Source of the DNA: Erythrobacter sp.
Lineage (GTDB): Bacteria; Pseudomonadota; Alphaproteobacteria; Sphingomonadales; Sphingomonadaceae
Reading direction: 5' to 3'
NCBI RefSeq assembly: GCF_011765465.1
Contig: NZ_CP050265.1
Location: forward strand, 2,068,501 to 2,132,500
Length of the DNA stretch: 64,000 nucleotides
A program made the position numbers and the translations under genes. How positions within the stretch are numbered: position 1 is the first letter of the stretch; each line of letters starts with the position of its first letter. The notes below the pieces were generated by a model, which was not told the DNA's origin, made no database searches, and saw nothing but the letters and a program-made list of their open reading frames with translations. Positions 53,413 to 63,884 of this stretch are shown here, piece after piece.

Positions 53413-54551
53413 GCGCCGGGATGAGCGCGCCCCCCTCATCATCGCCTGACCGGACCCACCCTGCGAGCGAAGCGCACGGCGCGATCCGGGTGATGATCGT
53501 CGATGATTCGCTGACCGTGCGCACGGTTTTCAAGCGAATGGTCGAAAGCGACCGGTCGATGGTCGTCACCGGCACGGCGAGCAGCGCTGAACGGGCGATC
53601 GTGCAATTGAAGAGCGAACCGGCAGACGTGGTCCTGCTCGATCTCGAAATGCCGGGCATGGGCGGGCTCGAGGCTCTGCCGCAGATCCTTGCGACGTCGG
53701 ACAACGTGCAGGTTCTGGTCGTCTCCTCGCTCACCCAGGACGGAGCCGAGCACACGCTCGCCGCGCTTTCGACAGGGGCGGCGGACACCATGCTCAAGCC
53801 GCGTCCGGGCGGCTTCAACGAGGACTATCGCAGCCAGCTGCTCGCCAAGATCCGCGCGCTCGGGGGCAGCACCGCCGAAGCGGTCGGGATCGAAGCCGAA
53901 CTCGCACCGCCCGGCAGCACCGTGCGTTCCGACCCTGCCGCGATCAAGCGCCTGCTGCGCGCCAAACGGCCCGAAGTTCTCGCGGTGGGCGCATCGACCG
54001 GCGGAATACACGCCCTGAACCTGATGCTGCGCGGGCTGACGCCGGAATTCGACCTGCCGATCCTCGTCACGCAGCATCTGCCCTCCTCCTTCATGCCGGT
54101 CTTCGCCCGCCAGATCGAGGTCGCGAGCGGACGCCGCGCCCATATCGCCGAGGACGGCACGCCGATCCGCCCGGGCGAGATCGCGGTCGCCACCGGGCAC
54201 GGCCACATGATCGTCGAACGGCGCGGCGAGGAACTCGTAGCGCGTATCAGCGCCGATCCCATGCCGAGCGGCTGCCTGCCGTCGGTCGACCCCATGCTCG
54301 CCAGCCTCGCCAAGGCGTGCGAGGGCCGCGCGCTTGCCGTGATCCTGTCGGGCATGGGCCGCGACGGGGTGGAAGGCGCCGCCGCGCTGCACCGCGCGGG
54401 CGGCACGATCTACGCGCAGGACGCCGAGACGAGCGCGGTCTGGGGGATGCCAGGCGCAGTCGCCAAGGCCGATCTCGCGACTCTCATCGGCCCGCCCGAA
54501 ACGCTGGCCGAGGCGATCATGGCGCTGGTTCCCGCCACGCTCGCCCGATAG
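53409..54551 (+). CDS. cheB: Chemotaxis protein-glutamate methylesterase CheB
   Basis: CheB demethylates or deamidates receptor Glu/Gln after phosphorylation. The 380-residue protein has a receiver with Asp78 (LLDLEMPGMGG), a linker, and the methylesterase domain with Ser196 (GASTGG), His223 (TQHLP) and Asp319 (SGMGRDG). GTG at 53409 overlaps the cheY stop; ATG at 53421 is an alternative start. Confidence 0.95.
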   Translation: MSAGMSAPPSSSPDRTHPASEAHGAIRVMIVDDSLTVRTVFKRMVESDRSMVVTGTASSAERAIVQLKSEPADVVLLDLEMPGMGGLEALPQILATSDNVQVLVVSSLTQDGAEHTLAALSTGAADTMLKPRPGGFNEDYRSQLLAKIRALGGSTAEAVGIEAELAPPGSTVRSDPAAIKRLLRAKRPEVLAVGASTGGIHALNLMLRGLTPEFDLPILVTQHLPSSFMPVFARQIEVASGRRAHIAEDGTPIRPGEIAVATGHGHMIVERRGEELVARISADPMPSGCLPSVDPMLASLAKACEGRALAVILSGMGRDGVEGAAALHRAGGTIYAQDAETSAVWGMPGAVAKADLATLIGPPETLAEAIMALVPATLAR

Positions 54552-54575
54552 GCGGCGAAAGGGATTGCCGACCGC

Positions 54576-55442
54576 ATGATCGATTCCAGCCACGCCTCCC
54601 ACCAGATCGTCGCCGACCTGCTTGCCGAGCGGACCGGCCAGCAGCTTACCGAAAGCCGCCGCTGGCGCGTTTCGAGCGCGCTCGCCGGGGTTTTCCGCGA
54701 ATACGGCATCAGCAATGTCGACCAACTCGTCTGCCTGCTCGACGAGCCGCGCCGCCGTTCGAGCGACCGCGACCTGGCGACCGAGGTGGTGGAAGCGCTG
54801 CTCAACAACGAGACCTATTTCTTCCGCGACAAGCCGACCTTCGACCAGCTGCCCGCCGAAATCCTCCCGCTGCTCGCCGAAAGGCGGGCCGAGACGAAAC
54901 GTCTGACGATCTGGTCGGCGGGTTGTTCGACGGGCCAGGAAGTCCATTCGCTCGCCATGCTGCTCGCCGAACAAAAAGACCGCTGGGCGGGCTGGAGCAT
55001 CGACATCCTCGGCACGGACGTTTCGCACAAGGCGATCCGCGCCGCGCGCAGCGGGCTCTACAGCCAGTTCGAAATCCAGCGCGGGCTCGGCGTCGCGCAG
55101 ATGCTGCGCCATTTCGAGGAGACGCCTGCGGGCTGGCAGATCCTCGAGGAAGTGCGCCGCACCACCCGCTTCCAGCAGCACAACATCCTCACCGAACCGC
55201 CGCTGCGGCAGCCGGTCGACCTGATCCTGTGCCGCAACGTGCTGCTCTATTTCGACGTCGAGACCCGTCGCCGCGCCTTCGCCCGCCTGTCGGGCGCGCT
55301 CGCCCCCGACGGGTTCCTGATGCTCGGCGCGGGCGAAACCGTGGTCGGCCAGACCGATGCCTTCGTCCCGGCCGACAAGCGCGCGAGCCTCTACCAGCGC
55401 GCCCTGCCCGCCCGCCCGGCGAAACTGCTCCACGCCGGCTGA
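54576..55442 (+). CDS. cheR: Chemotaxis protein methyltransferase CheR
   Basis: This SAM-dependent methyltransferase (288 residues) methylates receptor glutamates. It has an N-terminal helical domain and a catalytic domain with NNETYFFRDKPTF, the SAM-binding IWSAGCSTGQEV and LILCRNVLLYFD. It follows cheB by 24 nt. Confidence 0.95.
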   Translation: MIDSSHASHQIVADLLAERTGQQLTESRRWRVSSALAGVFREYGISNVDQLVCLLDEPRRRSSDRDLATEVVEALLNNETYFFRDKPTFDQLPAEILPLLAERRAETKRLTIWSAGCSTGQEVHSLAMLLAEQKDRWAGWSIDILGTDVSHKAIRAARSGLYSQFEIQRGLGVAQMLRHFEETPAGWQILEEVRRTTRFQQHNILTEPPLRQPVDLILCRNVLLYFDVETRRRAFARLSGALAPDGFLMLGAGETVVGQTDAFVPADKRASLYQRALPARPAKLLHAG

Positions 55443-55568
55443 CCGGATAAGGCGCCCCTACGTATTTCCACGGGGCTGGCGGGGCATGGTTTACGCTTCC
55501 TTAGCCCTTCGCTTTTACGAAACTCTCCGCGCGCCCAAGCGAACGGGAAGGCTGACGGGAATGACCTC

Positions 55569-57113
55569 GTGTCGATGACAAACAAGCCCTTGCGACTGAC
55601 CCCGGCCGGGCTTGTGCTGGTCCCGCTTGCAGTGCTCAGCCTCGTTTTCGGGCTGATCACGATGGTCGTGATCGCAAGCGACCGTATTCATTTCCTTGCT
55701 CCCGGCTCGCTGCTCATTTCGGGCGCGCTGGTCTATGCCGCAACGCTCGTCCTGCTCGGCAGCACGGGGATCGCCAATGTCCGCGAACTGGAAGAGCTCT
55801 CGCTCACCGACGCACTGACCGGGCTTGCCAATCGCCGCGCGCTCACTCGCGACATCGAGCAGCACACCGCTACGGGCGAGGAAGTCGCGCTCGCGCTGAT
55901 CGACCTCGACAGCTTCAAGGAAGTGAACGATCATTACGGGCACGCGATCGGCGACGAGCTGATCCGCCGGTGCGCGGAGCTGCTGCAAAGAGCCTGCGGG
56001 GGCGAGGCGAAATGCTACCGCCTGGGCGGCGACGAATTCGCGGCCCTGATGCACGGGCGGGTCGCGGGCACGATCCTCGAAGGGATCTGCCGCAGCCTCC
56101 TCGACACGCTGAAAAGCCCGATCGAACTCGACCTTCCCGCCGGCAGGCGCCAGCTTTCGGTGGGGGCGAGCATCGGCCTTGCCCGGCAGGATACCGACGA
56201 CCGGCTTGCACCTTCGGAGATGCTGCGCCGCGCCGATGTCGCCATGTCCGCCTCCAAGCGCAGCGGCAAGATGCGCTGCACCTGGTTCAACCGCACGTTC
56301 GACCAGCGCCGCGAGGCGGTGCGCGAGATCGAGGACGACCTTCACCGCGCGCTCGCCGAGGGCGAATTCGAAGTCGCGTACCAGCCGCTCGTCAGCGCGC
56401 GCGACCAGCGCATCGTCGCGGTCGAATCCCTGCTGCGCTGGAACCGCACGAACGGCCCCGTGATCGGCCCCAACGTGTTCATCCCGGTGGCCGAGGAATC
56501 CGGCCTCATCAATCCGATCGGCCTGTGGGTCCTGCGCCGCTCCGTCACCGACGCGCTCGGCTGGGACGACATCACCCTGTCGGTCAACATCTCCGCCGCC
56601 CAGCTTCGCAACCCCGAATTCCCGATCAAGCTTGGCGAGATCCTTGAGGAAACGGGCTTCCCACCCGAGCGGCTCGAACTCGAAGTGACCGAGACCTGCC
56701 TCGTGCTCGATCCCGTCGTGGCCGAGCGCACGCTGGACGTGATCCGCGGTTTCGGCGTGCGGATCAGCCTCGACGATTTCGGCACGGGCTATGCCTCGAT
56801 CGGCTTCCTGCGCCAGTTCCGCTTCGAAAAGCTCAAGCTCGACCGTAGCCTCGTCGTGCAGGCGGGCGAGGACGATGGCAGCCGCGCGATGATGCTCTCC
56901 AGCATCGCGGTCGCCCGCGCGCTCGGCATGGGCGTGACCGCCGAGGGCGTCGAAACCGAGCCCCAGGCCGATCTCGTCCGCGCGGCGGGATGCGACCAGA
57001 TCCAGGGCTGGCTCTATTACCGGGCAATGCCGGCTGCCGACATCGACCGGCTCGTCGAAATCCAGAATGCCGATGACGGCGCATACGAAACAAAGGGTGG
57101 TAACGCGGCATGA
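55569..57113 (+). CDS. Bifunctional GGDEF-EAL c-di-GMP enzyme of the che operon
   Basis: This 514-residue protein has two N-terminal transmembrane helices (about 13-35 and 44-64) with only a very short periplasmic loop. An intact GGDEF domain (motif at 153-157) and an EAL domain (about 255-500) follow. The EAL motif reads ESLLRW; the other catalytic positions look intact ([43 protein letters not shown]). No RxxD inhibitory site precedes GGDEF. It may make and degrade c-di-GMP. GTG at 55569 or ATG at 55575 starts it. The stop overlaps the first MCP gene (ATGA). Confidence 0.92.
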   Translation: MSMTNKPLRLTPAGLVLVPLAVLSLVFGLITMVVIASDRIHFLAPGSLLISGALVYAATLVLLGSTGIANVRELEELSLTDALTGLANRRALTRDIEQHTATGEEVALALIDLDSFKEVNDHYGHAIGDELIRRCAELLQRACGGEAKCYRLGGDEFAALMHGRVAGTILEGICRSLLDTLKSPIELDLPAGRRQLSVGASIGLARQDTDDRLAPSEMLRRADVAMSASKRSGKMRCTWFNRTFDQRREAVREIEDDLHRALAEGEFEVAYQPLVSARDQRIVAVESLLRWNRTNGPVIGPNVFIPVAEESGLINPIGLWVLRRSVTDALGWDDITLSVNISAAQLRNPEFPIKLGEILEETGFPPERLELEVTETCLVLDPVVAERTLDVIRGFGVRISLDDFGTGYASIGFLRQFRFEKLKLDRSLVVQAGEDDGSRAMMLSSIAVARALGMGVTAEGVETEPQADLVRAAGCDQIQGWLYYRAMPAADIDRLVEIQNADDGAYETKGGNAA

Positions 57114-58918
57114 GCGCGCTCCAGGAACTCGCAGTCGATATCGAAGCCGAACGCAGCGGCGAGGAGCGCCGCGAAGGCCGCGCCGCGCCGACCCTGTCCA
57201 ACCTTGCCGCATGGTTCGGCGCGCTGTCGATCGGGCGCAAGATCTCGCTGTTCTTCTTCGCCAATCTCGGCTTCGCGCTGGTCGCGGGCATTTTCATCGT
57301 GTTCGGCTTCATGCGCCTGTCCGACCGGGCTGAAAGCATCAACGTGATCCACGACCACGCGATCGCCGCGGAGCGGCTGGTGGTCGACCTGTCCGAAGCG
57401 CAGCGCCATGCCGAAATGCTGGTCGCCGAAGGAGAAGCCGAGCGCGCCGAAGCGGCGATCCAGCGCCTTGCCGCAGCCGATACCAAGGCCGACGACCTGC
57501 GCGCGATGCTGCGCAACACCAATGTCGCCGCCTTCGACAAGCTCGCCCTCGTCGAGGAAGCCATTGCCGATTTCCGCCGCCAGCTGGGCCGTTTCGATCC
57601 GGGCGCGACCGACGCGCGGCGCGAAAGCCGCGCCGCCGAAGTGACCGCGACCGGCGGGCTGGTGCTCGAAGAGGCCGCCGAGATGGCCGCAATGCTCGGC
57701 GCGGATGCCGATGCCATGTCGGATTCGGGCGAAGCGCTGATCTCCTCGCTCTTCTTCATCGTCATCGCGCTGGCCGCCGTCCTGACCGTGCTGACGCTGG
57801 TGGTGCAGCGCTATTTCGACCGCAATGTCGGCGGCACGCTCAAGGACATCACGCGCGAGATGACCAAGCTCGCGAGCGGCGATTCCGATGTCACCATTCC
57901 GGCCAAGGATCGCCGCGACGAAGTCGGCGAGATGGCGCGCGCGCTCGAAATCTTCCACCGCGCGGGCAAGCGGCTTGAGAAACTCAGCCGCGAACGTGCC
58001 GAGCGGGCGAAGAAGGAGCTCGACGAACAGGCGCGGCTCCAGCTCCAGCAGGAGGAAGCCCGGCTCGAACGCGAACGCGTGCTGCGCGACATCGCCGACC
58101 AGTTCGAACGGACCGTGGGCGATGTGGTGAGCGGGGTCGCTGCGGCCTCGACCCAGCTGCAATCGACCTCACGCGACATGGCGAACGCCGCCGAGGAAAC
58201 CAGCCGCCGTACGGGCGATGTCGCCGCCTCGATGGAAGAAGCCAATTCGGGGGCGACCGCTGCCGCTGCGGCGAGCGACGAATTCGCCATGTCGATCGGC
58301 GAGATCAGCCGCCAGGCCGCCTCCAGCGCCGAACTCGCGCGGCAGGCCACCTCCTCTGCGACCGAGGCGGACGAGACGATCTCCGCCCTGTCCGACAGCG
58401 CGCAGCAGGTCGGCCAGATCGTCGAGCTGATCCAGACCATTGCCCAGCGCACCAACCTGCTCGCGCTCAACGCCTCGATCGAAGCGGCCCGTGGCGGCGA
58501 AGCGGGCCGCGGCTTCGCCGTGGTCGCGAGCGAGGTCAAGGAGCTCGCCATGCAGACCAGCCGCGCGACCGAGCAGGTGGCCGAACAGATCCGGGCGATG
58601 CAGGACACGACCGGCGCGAGCGTCTCCGCGCTGCGCGCGATCGCGAGCCAGGTGCAGGAGCTCGAAACCACTGCCGTCTCGATCGCCACCGCGGTCGACC
58701 AGCAATCGGTCGCGGGACAGGATCTCGCCCGCAGCATCGACCTCGCCGCGCGCGGGACCGAGAAGGTCGCAGGCCACATCGACGACGTGCGCGATCTCGC
58801 GCTTTCGACCGGCTCGGCCGCGAGCCAGGTCCTCTCGAGCGCGACCAGCCTCGAAGAGCAGGCATCGACCCTGCGCGCGCAGGTCAATTCCTTCCTTGCC
58901 AAGGTCCGCGCCGGCTGA
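57110..58918 (+). CDS. Methyl-accepting chemotaxis protein, first of tandem pair
   Basis: This 602-residue transducer has TM1 (about 45-66), a periplasmic helical sensor region of about 140 residues and TM2 (about 207-230). A HAMP domain ([20 protein letters not shown]), a coiled-coil and the MCP signalling tip [20 protein letters not shown] follow. No CheR/CheB-docking pentapeptide ends the protein (FLAKVRAG). Its start overlaps the GGDEF-EAL stop by 4 nt, tying it to the che operon. The ligand is unknown. Confidence 0.94.
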   Translation: MSALQELAVDIEAERSGEERREGRAAPTLSNLAAWFGALSIGRKISLFFFANLGFALVAGIFIVFGFMRLSDRAESINVIHDHAIAAERLVVDLSEAQRHAEMLVAEGEAERAEAAIQRLAAADTKADDLRAMLRNTNVAAFDKLALVEEAIADFRRQLGRFDPGATDARRESRAAEVTATGGLVLEEAAEMAAMLGADADAMSDSGEALISSLFFIVIALAAVLTVLTLVVQRYFDRNVGGTLKDITREMTKLASGDSDVTIPAKDRRDEVGEMARALEIFHRAGKRLEKLSRERAERAKKELDEQARLQLQQEEARLERERVLRDIADQFERTVGDVVSGVAAASTQLQSTSRDMANAAEETSRRTGDVAASMEEANSGATAAAAASDEFAMSIGEISRQAASSAELARQATSSATEADETISALSDSAQQVGQIVELIQTIAQRTNLLALNASIEAARGGEAGRGFAVVASEVKELAMQTSRATEQVAEQIRAMQDTTGASVSALRAIASQVQELETTAVSIATAVDQQSVAGQDLARSIDLAARGTEKVAGHIDDVRDLALSTGSAASQVLSSATSLEEQASTLRAQVNSFLAKVRAG

Positions 58919-58957
58919 TCCGAAAGCCCCCGGAAAGGGGCGGCGAAAAGGTTTTGG

Positions 58958-58982
58958 AAAGGAATTTCCTTTAGGAATTTCC
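58958..58982. promoter_or_regulatory. Palindrome and direct repeat between the two MCP genes
   Basis: AAAGGAATTTCCTTT (58958-58972) is a perfect 15-bp palindrome. GGAATTTCC recurs at 58961 and 58974. The site lies in the 115-nt gap between the two receptor genes and could be an operator or an RNA hairpin; it has no terminator T-run. Confidence 0.4.
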
Positions 58983-59033
58983 CCTAGTCACGCGCCCGCC
59001 AGGGGGAGCGCACAGGGCTATGGGGATGCGGTC

Positions 59034-60908
59034 ATGAACATGATGTCATTGCAGGAGCAGAGCGAGGAACAGGCGGTTCCCGACCTTCTTTCCGATGCCG
59101 ACGACGTGTTCGACGAGGACCTGCTGGCCGACGCCGCGAACGAGGCTTCGGGCGCACCCCATCGCCGCACCGTGCTCGAGCGGATGGGCTGGTTCCGCAA
59201 TCTCAGCCTTCCGGCCAAGATCCACACCGTCTTCGGCACCTTCTTCGCAGCCGGCTTCGCGATGGCGCTGGTGCTCGCCGCGGGCCTGACCGAACTCTGG
59301 TACCGCTACAACACCTCGGCCGACGTGCAGGATGCCGTGGTCGCCTCGACCGAGCTGCGCAGCACGACCGGAGAGCTGCGCTACAACACCGCGCGCTTCC
59401 TGTTCGAAACCGAACCGGAGATCCTCGTCCGCCAGCGCGAAAGCTACGAGGCCGCGATGGACCAAGTCGAGGCGATCGATGCGATCGTTGCCGAAAAGGC
59501 TCCCGCGATCGAGCCCAAGGTCGCCGCGATGCGCGAGGACATCCGCGACTACAACGCGACCTTCGAACGCACTGTCGCTACCTTACGCACCGAGGGGCGC
59601 AGCGAAGCCGCGATCGCTCTGGCCTACGAGATTTCCGACAAGGGCGATGCGCTCTTCGCCGAATCGCAGGAATTCGCCGCCGACCTGTCGGACTATTCGG
59701 CGAAGCTCGAGAAGTCGGGGATCGACTACTTCTTCACGATGGTCGGCATCGTCGCCGTGCTCGGCGTGTTCGCGGCGGTCGTGCTGCTGTTCGGCCTCGC
59801 CTATCTCTCGCGCGATTTCTCGCGCAAGATCACCGAGATCACCCACGGCATGACCCGCCTCGCCCGCGGCGACCGGCGCTTCGAGATCGAAGGCGCGGAC
59901 CGCAAGGACGAAATCGGCGAGATGCTGCGCGCGCTCGGCAAGTTCAAGCGCGCCAGCCGCCAGCTCGAGGTCTGGGCGCGCGAACGTGCCGAACGCGCCG
60001 ACGAGGAAGTGCGCCTCCAGCAGGAACGCGCCCGCGAACGCGAGGAAGCCGAACAGCGCAAGGCGAGCCTGCTCGCCGAAGTCGCCAAGCAGTTCGAACG
60101 CACCGTCGGCGATGTCGTAACCGGCGTCGCGAGCGCTTCGAGCCAGCTCCAGACCACCGCCTCGCGCATGGCCGAAACCGCCGAGGAAGCGAGCGCGCGC
60201 ACGAACAGCCTCGCGCAGAACATGGAAGAGGCCAATTCCGGCGCGACCGCGGCCGCCGCGGCGAGCGACGAATTTGCCCTCTCGATCGAGGAAATCAGCA
60301 AGCAGGCGACCTCGTCCAGCGAACTCGCCCGCCTTGCCGCCGATGCCACGACCGAAGCCGACACCACGATCTCCGCGCTGTCGAGCTCGGCGGAGCAGGT
60401 CGGCCAGATCGTCGAGCTGATCCAGACCATCGCCCAGCGCACCAACCTGCTCGCCCTCAACGCCTCAATCGAGGCGGCGCGCGGCGGCGAGGCGGGTCGC
60501 GGCTTTGCGGTGGTGGCGAGCGAGGTCAAGGAACTCGCCATGCAGACCAGCCGCGCGACCGAGCAGGTCGCCGAACAGATCCGGGCGATGCAGGATACGA
60601 CCGGGGCGAGCGTCTCGGCGCTGCGCTCGATCGCGGGGCAGGTCCGCGAGCTCGAAGCGACCGCCGTCTCGATCGCCACCGCGGTCGACCAGCAATCGGT
60701 CGCGGGTCAGGACCTTGCGCGCAGCATCGACCTCGCCGCGCGCGCAACCGAGAAGGTCGCCGGCAATATCGAGGACGTGCGCGCCCTGTCGCTCTCGACC
60801 GGCGCGGCGGCGAGCCAGGTCCTTTCGAGCGCGACCAGCCTCGAGGAACAGGCCTCGACGCTCAGCGAACAGGTCCGCGCCTTCCTCATGCGCGTGCGCG
60901 AGGCCTGA
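59034..60908 (+). CDS. Methyl-accepting chemotaxis protein, second of tandem pair
   Basis: This 624-residue transducer has an acidic N-terminal tail of about 45 residues, TM1 (about 68-90) and a periplasmic helical region. TM2 (about 235-260), HAMP ([20 protein letters not shown]), a charged coiled-coil (about 310-355) and a signalling domain follow. The signalling domain is almost identical in protein sequence to the upstream MCP, while the sensor regions are unrelated. The ATG at 59034 follows GGGGAT; the long upstream in-frame extension is a shadow of the first MCP gene. Confidence 0.93.
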   Translation: MNMMSLQEQSEEQAVPDLLSDADDVFDEDLLADAANEASGAPHRRTVLERMGWFRNLSLPAKIHTVFGTFFAAGFAMALVLAAGLTELWYRYNTSADVQDAVVASTELRSTTGELRYNTARFLFETEPEILVRQRESYEAAMDQVEAIDAIVAEKAPAIEPKVAAMREDIRDYNATFERTVATLRTEGRSEAAIALAYEISDKGDALFAESQEFAADLSDYSAKLEKSGIDYFFTMVGIVAVLGVFAAVVLLFGLAYLSRDFSRKITEITHGMTRLARGDRRFEIEGADRKDEIGEMLRALGKFKRASRQLEVWARERAERADEEVRLQQERAREREEAEQRKASLLAEVAKQFERTVGDVVTGVASASSQLQTTASRMAETAEEASARTNSLAQNMEEANSGATAAAAASDEFALSIEEISKQATSSSELARLAADATTEADTTISALSSSAEQVGQIVELIQTIAQRTNLLALNASIEAARGGEAGRGFAVVASEVKELAMQTSRATEQVAEQIRAMQDTTGASVSALRSIAGQVRELEATAVSIATAVDQQSVAGQDLARSIDLAARATEKVAGNIEDVRALSLSTGAAASQVLSSATSLEEQASTLSEQVRAFLMRVREA

Positions 60909-61030
60909 CCCTTCCCCTCGCCTTTCCAAAGCCCAAGAAAAGGCGTGACATTTTCGCGCTTTGTGAAACAATCGCGCAAGATCGGACGGCGTCTTGAAGG
61001 TGCAGTCCGCTAACAGGGGAAGGACGGCTT

Positions 61031-63877
61031 TTGGCACGCAAGTGGTCGCGCACGGGCATTTTCGGTATTCGCACAAAATTTGCCGCCTTGAAGGGCGCGC
61101 TCGCCGCCTCGACCGGGCTCGCGCTCGCTGCAGCATCGGCACCGGCGCTTGCCGGTGACGAGATCCTCTACGAACCCGCACCCGATTGGGTCGAGGCAAT
61201 AGACCTCGCTTCGATCGAACGCGACCCGGCCAACGGGCAAGTCGTTCAGGACAAGCAGGTCCGCATCGAAAGCGGACGGCTGTGGGAATATTTCGACAAC
61301 GTCTATCGCATCAACTCGCTGCAGGAGATGACGCAGGTCGGCACAATCACGGCGCAATGGCTGCCGGACAAGGGCGACCTCATCGTCCATGAAATCGCGA
61401 TCCTGCGCGAAGGCGAGACGATCGACGTGCTCGCGGCGGGCGAGGAGATGGAAGTGCTGCGGCGCGAGCAATTGCTCGAACGCCAGATCCTCGACGGATC
61501 GCTGACCGCGACCATGTCCGTTCCCGGCCTGCAGGTCGGCGACGAGCTGCGCGTGCGCTATTCGGTGACCAATTCGGACCAGGCACTGGGCGACGAGGTG
61601 CAGACCCAGACCATGCTCTGGCGCGACCCCAACAAGCTCGCCGATTTCGGCCGTGTGCTGGTCTCGTGGGAGGACGGCCTGCCGGTCGAATACCGCGCCG
61701 GGCCCGATTTCGATCTCGCCACCCCCGAACTGCGCGATGGTTTCCGGCGGCTCGAAGTGACCATGCCGCTGCCCGAGGCGGAAGAATACCCCTTCGACGC
61801 CCCGTGGTCCTATCGGCGCCCGCCGATCCTGCAGCTCGGCACTTTCGACGGATGGGGCGAGGTCTCCAGCGTCATGGCCCCCTATTATCGCACCGAGGGC
61901 GCACTGGACGGCCTCGGCGATCTCGCCGCGAAGATCGATGCGATCCGTTCGCGCGAGGACGGCGAACTTGCGCGCGCGGTCGCCGCGCTCGAACTGGTTC
62001 AGGAAGACATCCGCTACCTGATGAACGGCCTCGACGGGGGCAATTACATCCCCCAGACCGTGGCCGAGACGTGGGAGAAGAAATACGGCGACTGCAAGGC
62101 CAAGACGCTGATACTGCTTGCGATACTCGATGAACTGGGGATCGAGGCGGAGCCGGTGCTGGCCTCGATCCAGCGCGGCGCGCTGGTCGAAAGCTCGCTG
62201 CCATTGCCCGGCGCGTTCGACCACGTGCTGGTTCGCGCGACGATCGGGGGCAAGCACTACTATCTCGACGGGACCGGCATCGGTGCCAATCTCGAGATCG
62301 TGGGCAATGTCCCGCCCTTCCTTTACACGCTGCCGATCCGTCCCGAGGGTGCGGCGCTCGAACGGATCGTGCAGGAGGTTCCCCGCGTTCCCGACGTCTC
62401 GATCGAATTCGCGCTCGACGCGCGGCTTGGCGGGGACCTGCCGATGCCGGGGACGATCACGATGAAGCTGCTCGGTGCCGGGGCAGCGCAGATGAACGCC
62501 TCGGCCGACAAGCTCACCGACGACGCCAAGCGCGCGCTCGGCGGGCGCTTCGCGAGTTTCGCCGGGGGCGAGGTCAACGTCGTCGATATGCGGATCGAAC
62601 AGGGTGACGACGACAGCGAGGCAACCGTGGTGGTCGAGGCCCTGTTCCCGAGCCTCGTGAGTTACGATGGTTCGGTGGGCGAGATCGAACCGCAGCTTCC
62701 GACCGGTTCCTTCCGTTTCCGGCCCGACCGTTCACGGCGCAAGTGGCGCGACCTGCCGGTGATCGTGCCGCCGCCGCGCTCCTCGATCGGAACCTATCGC
62801 TTCACCCTGCCCGAGACGCGGGGCGATTTCGAAATTCGAGGCGAGCGCACGCTCGACATCACGGTTGCGAACCAGCGCTTCGAGCGCGAGGTGACGCTAT
62901 CGGATGGCGAACTCGTGATCTCGGAAAAGCAGACCAGCCTCGGCGGGGAAGTCGCGCCCGAGGACATAAGGGGCGAACGACGCAAGGCGCTCGGCCTCGC
63001 GCGGGCCAAGCTCAAGGTGGTCGTGCCCGAGGATATGCCGCGCCGCTGGCGCTTCGCCGAGGGTGCCGATCGGGGCGGACTGGCCGGGATCGAGGCGATG
63101 CTGGCGAAGATGATCGAGCAGCAGCCCGACGAAACGGGTCCGCTTCTAAGGCGCGCCAATTTCCGCTTCGTGACTTATGATTTCCACGGCGCGCTGGCCG
63201 ACATGAACGCCGCGATCGAGATCGAGGCGACAGCGCAGCTGTTCCAGGACCGCGCCTTCGTCCATGCCGAGCTGCGCGATTTCGAGCGCATGGCGACGGA
63301 CCTTGAGGAAGCGTGGCTGCTGGACCCGACCCCGGAACGGGCAATCGCCCTCGCGCGGACCCTGACCGACCTCGGGCGGACGGATGAAGCGCGCGACATC
63401 CTTGGCGAGGTGGACGGAGACGAGGGTGTGCAGCGCTCGCTGGCTTACGCGCTCGCCGATGTCGAAGCGCTGGAAGGCGACGGGCGCGCCGGGCTCGACC
63501 GTTTCGCCGAACTCCTGCTCGATGCGCCCAATGATGGCTCGGTGCTCAATGCGAAGTGCTGGTACATGGGCATCTGGCAGGTCGAGATCGCGGACGCCGT
63601 GGCGACCTGCACGCGGGCGGTCGAAAACAGCGAAAACACGGCAGTGGCACTCGACAGCCGGGCGATGATCTTCCTTCGCAACGGGCGGCTCGAGGAGGCT
63701 CTGGCCGATGCGGAAGCGGCGCTCGACCTTGACCCCGACCAGACCGAGACCCTGCTACTGCGCGGTCTGATCCTGCGGGAGATGGGGCGCGACGAGGCCG
63801 AGGCCGACATCGCCGCAGCCCTCGCCCGCAGCCCGCGCATCCGCGAGGATTACCGGCGCTGGGGTTTCGAGCTGTGA
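61031..63877 (+). CDS. DUF3857/transglutaminase-like protein with C-terminal TPRs
   Basis: This 948-residue secreted protein has a signal peptide (near ALA-GDE), a DUF3857 domain (about 60-230) and a transglutaminase-like core. Its triad is Cys355 (YGDCKAKT), His398 (AFDHVLV) and Asp413 (YYLDGTG). A beta-rich middle and TPR repeats (about 690-945) follow. Such proteins are common in Bacteroidetes and sphingomonads; the likely activity is peptide or isopeptide chemistry, unproven. The start is TTG at 61031 after AGGGGAAGGA. It follows the che operon by 122 nt but shows no functional link. Confidence 0.9.
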   Translation: MARKWSRTGIFGIRTKFAALKGALAASTGLALAAASAPALAGDEILYEPAPDWVEAIDLASIERDPANGQVVQDKQVRIESGRLWEYFDNVYRINSLQEMTQVGTITAQWLPDKGDLIVHEIAILREGETIDVLAAGEEMEVLRREQLLERQILDGSLTATMSVPGLQVGDELRVRYSVTNSDQALGDEVQTQTMLWRDPNKLADFGRVLVSWEDGLPVEYRAGPDFDLATPELRDGFRRLEVTMPLPEAEEYPFDAPWSYRRPPILQLGTFDGWGEVSSVMAPYYRTEGALDGLGDLAAKIDAIRSREDGELARAVAALELVQEDIRYLMNGLDGGNYIPQTVAETWEKKYGDCKAKTLILLAILDELGIEAEPVLASIQRGALVESSLPLPGAFDHVLVRATIGGKHYYLDGTGIGANLEIVGNVPPFLYTLPIRPEGAALERIVQEVPRVPDVSIEFALDARLGGDLPMPGTITMKLLGAGAAQMNASADKLTDDAKRALGGRFASFAGGEVNVVDMRIEQGDDDSEATVVVEALFPSLVSYDGSVGEIEPQLPTGSFRFRPDRSRRKWRDLPVIVPPPRSSIGTYRFTLPETRGDFEIRGERTLDITVANQRFEREVTLSDGELVISEKQTSLGGEVAPEDIRGERRKALGLARAKLKVVVPEDMPRRWRFAEGADRGGLAGIEAMLAKMIEQQPDETGPLLRRANFRFVTYDFHGALADMNAAIEIEATAQLFQDRAFVHAELRDFERMATDLEEAWLLDPTPERAIALARTLTDLGRTDEARDILGEVDGDEGVQRSLAYALADVEALEGDGRAGLDRFAELLLDAPNDGSVLNAKCWYMGIWQVEIADAVATCTRAVENSENTAVALDSRAMIFLRNGRLEEALADAEAALDLDPDQTETLLLRGLILREMGRDEAEADIAAALARSPRIREDYRRWGFEL

Positions 63878-63884
63878 AGAGAGC

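Noticed and set aside
58440..59033. Upstream in-frame extension of the second MCP through the first MCP gene
   Set aside because: It is a shifted reading of the first MCP's signalling domain; the real start is ATG 59034.
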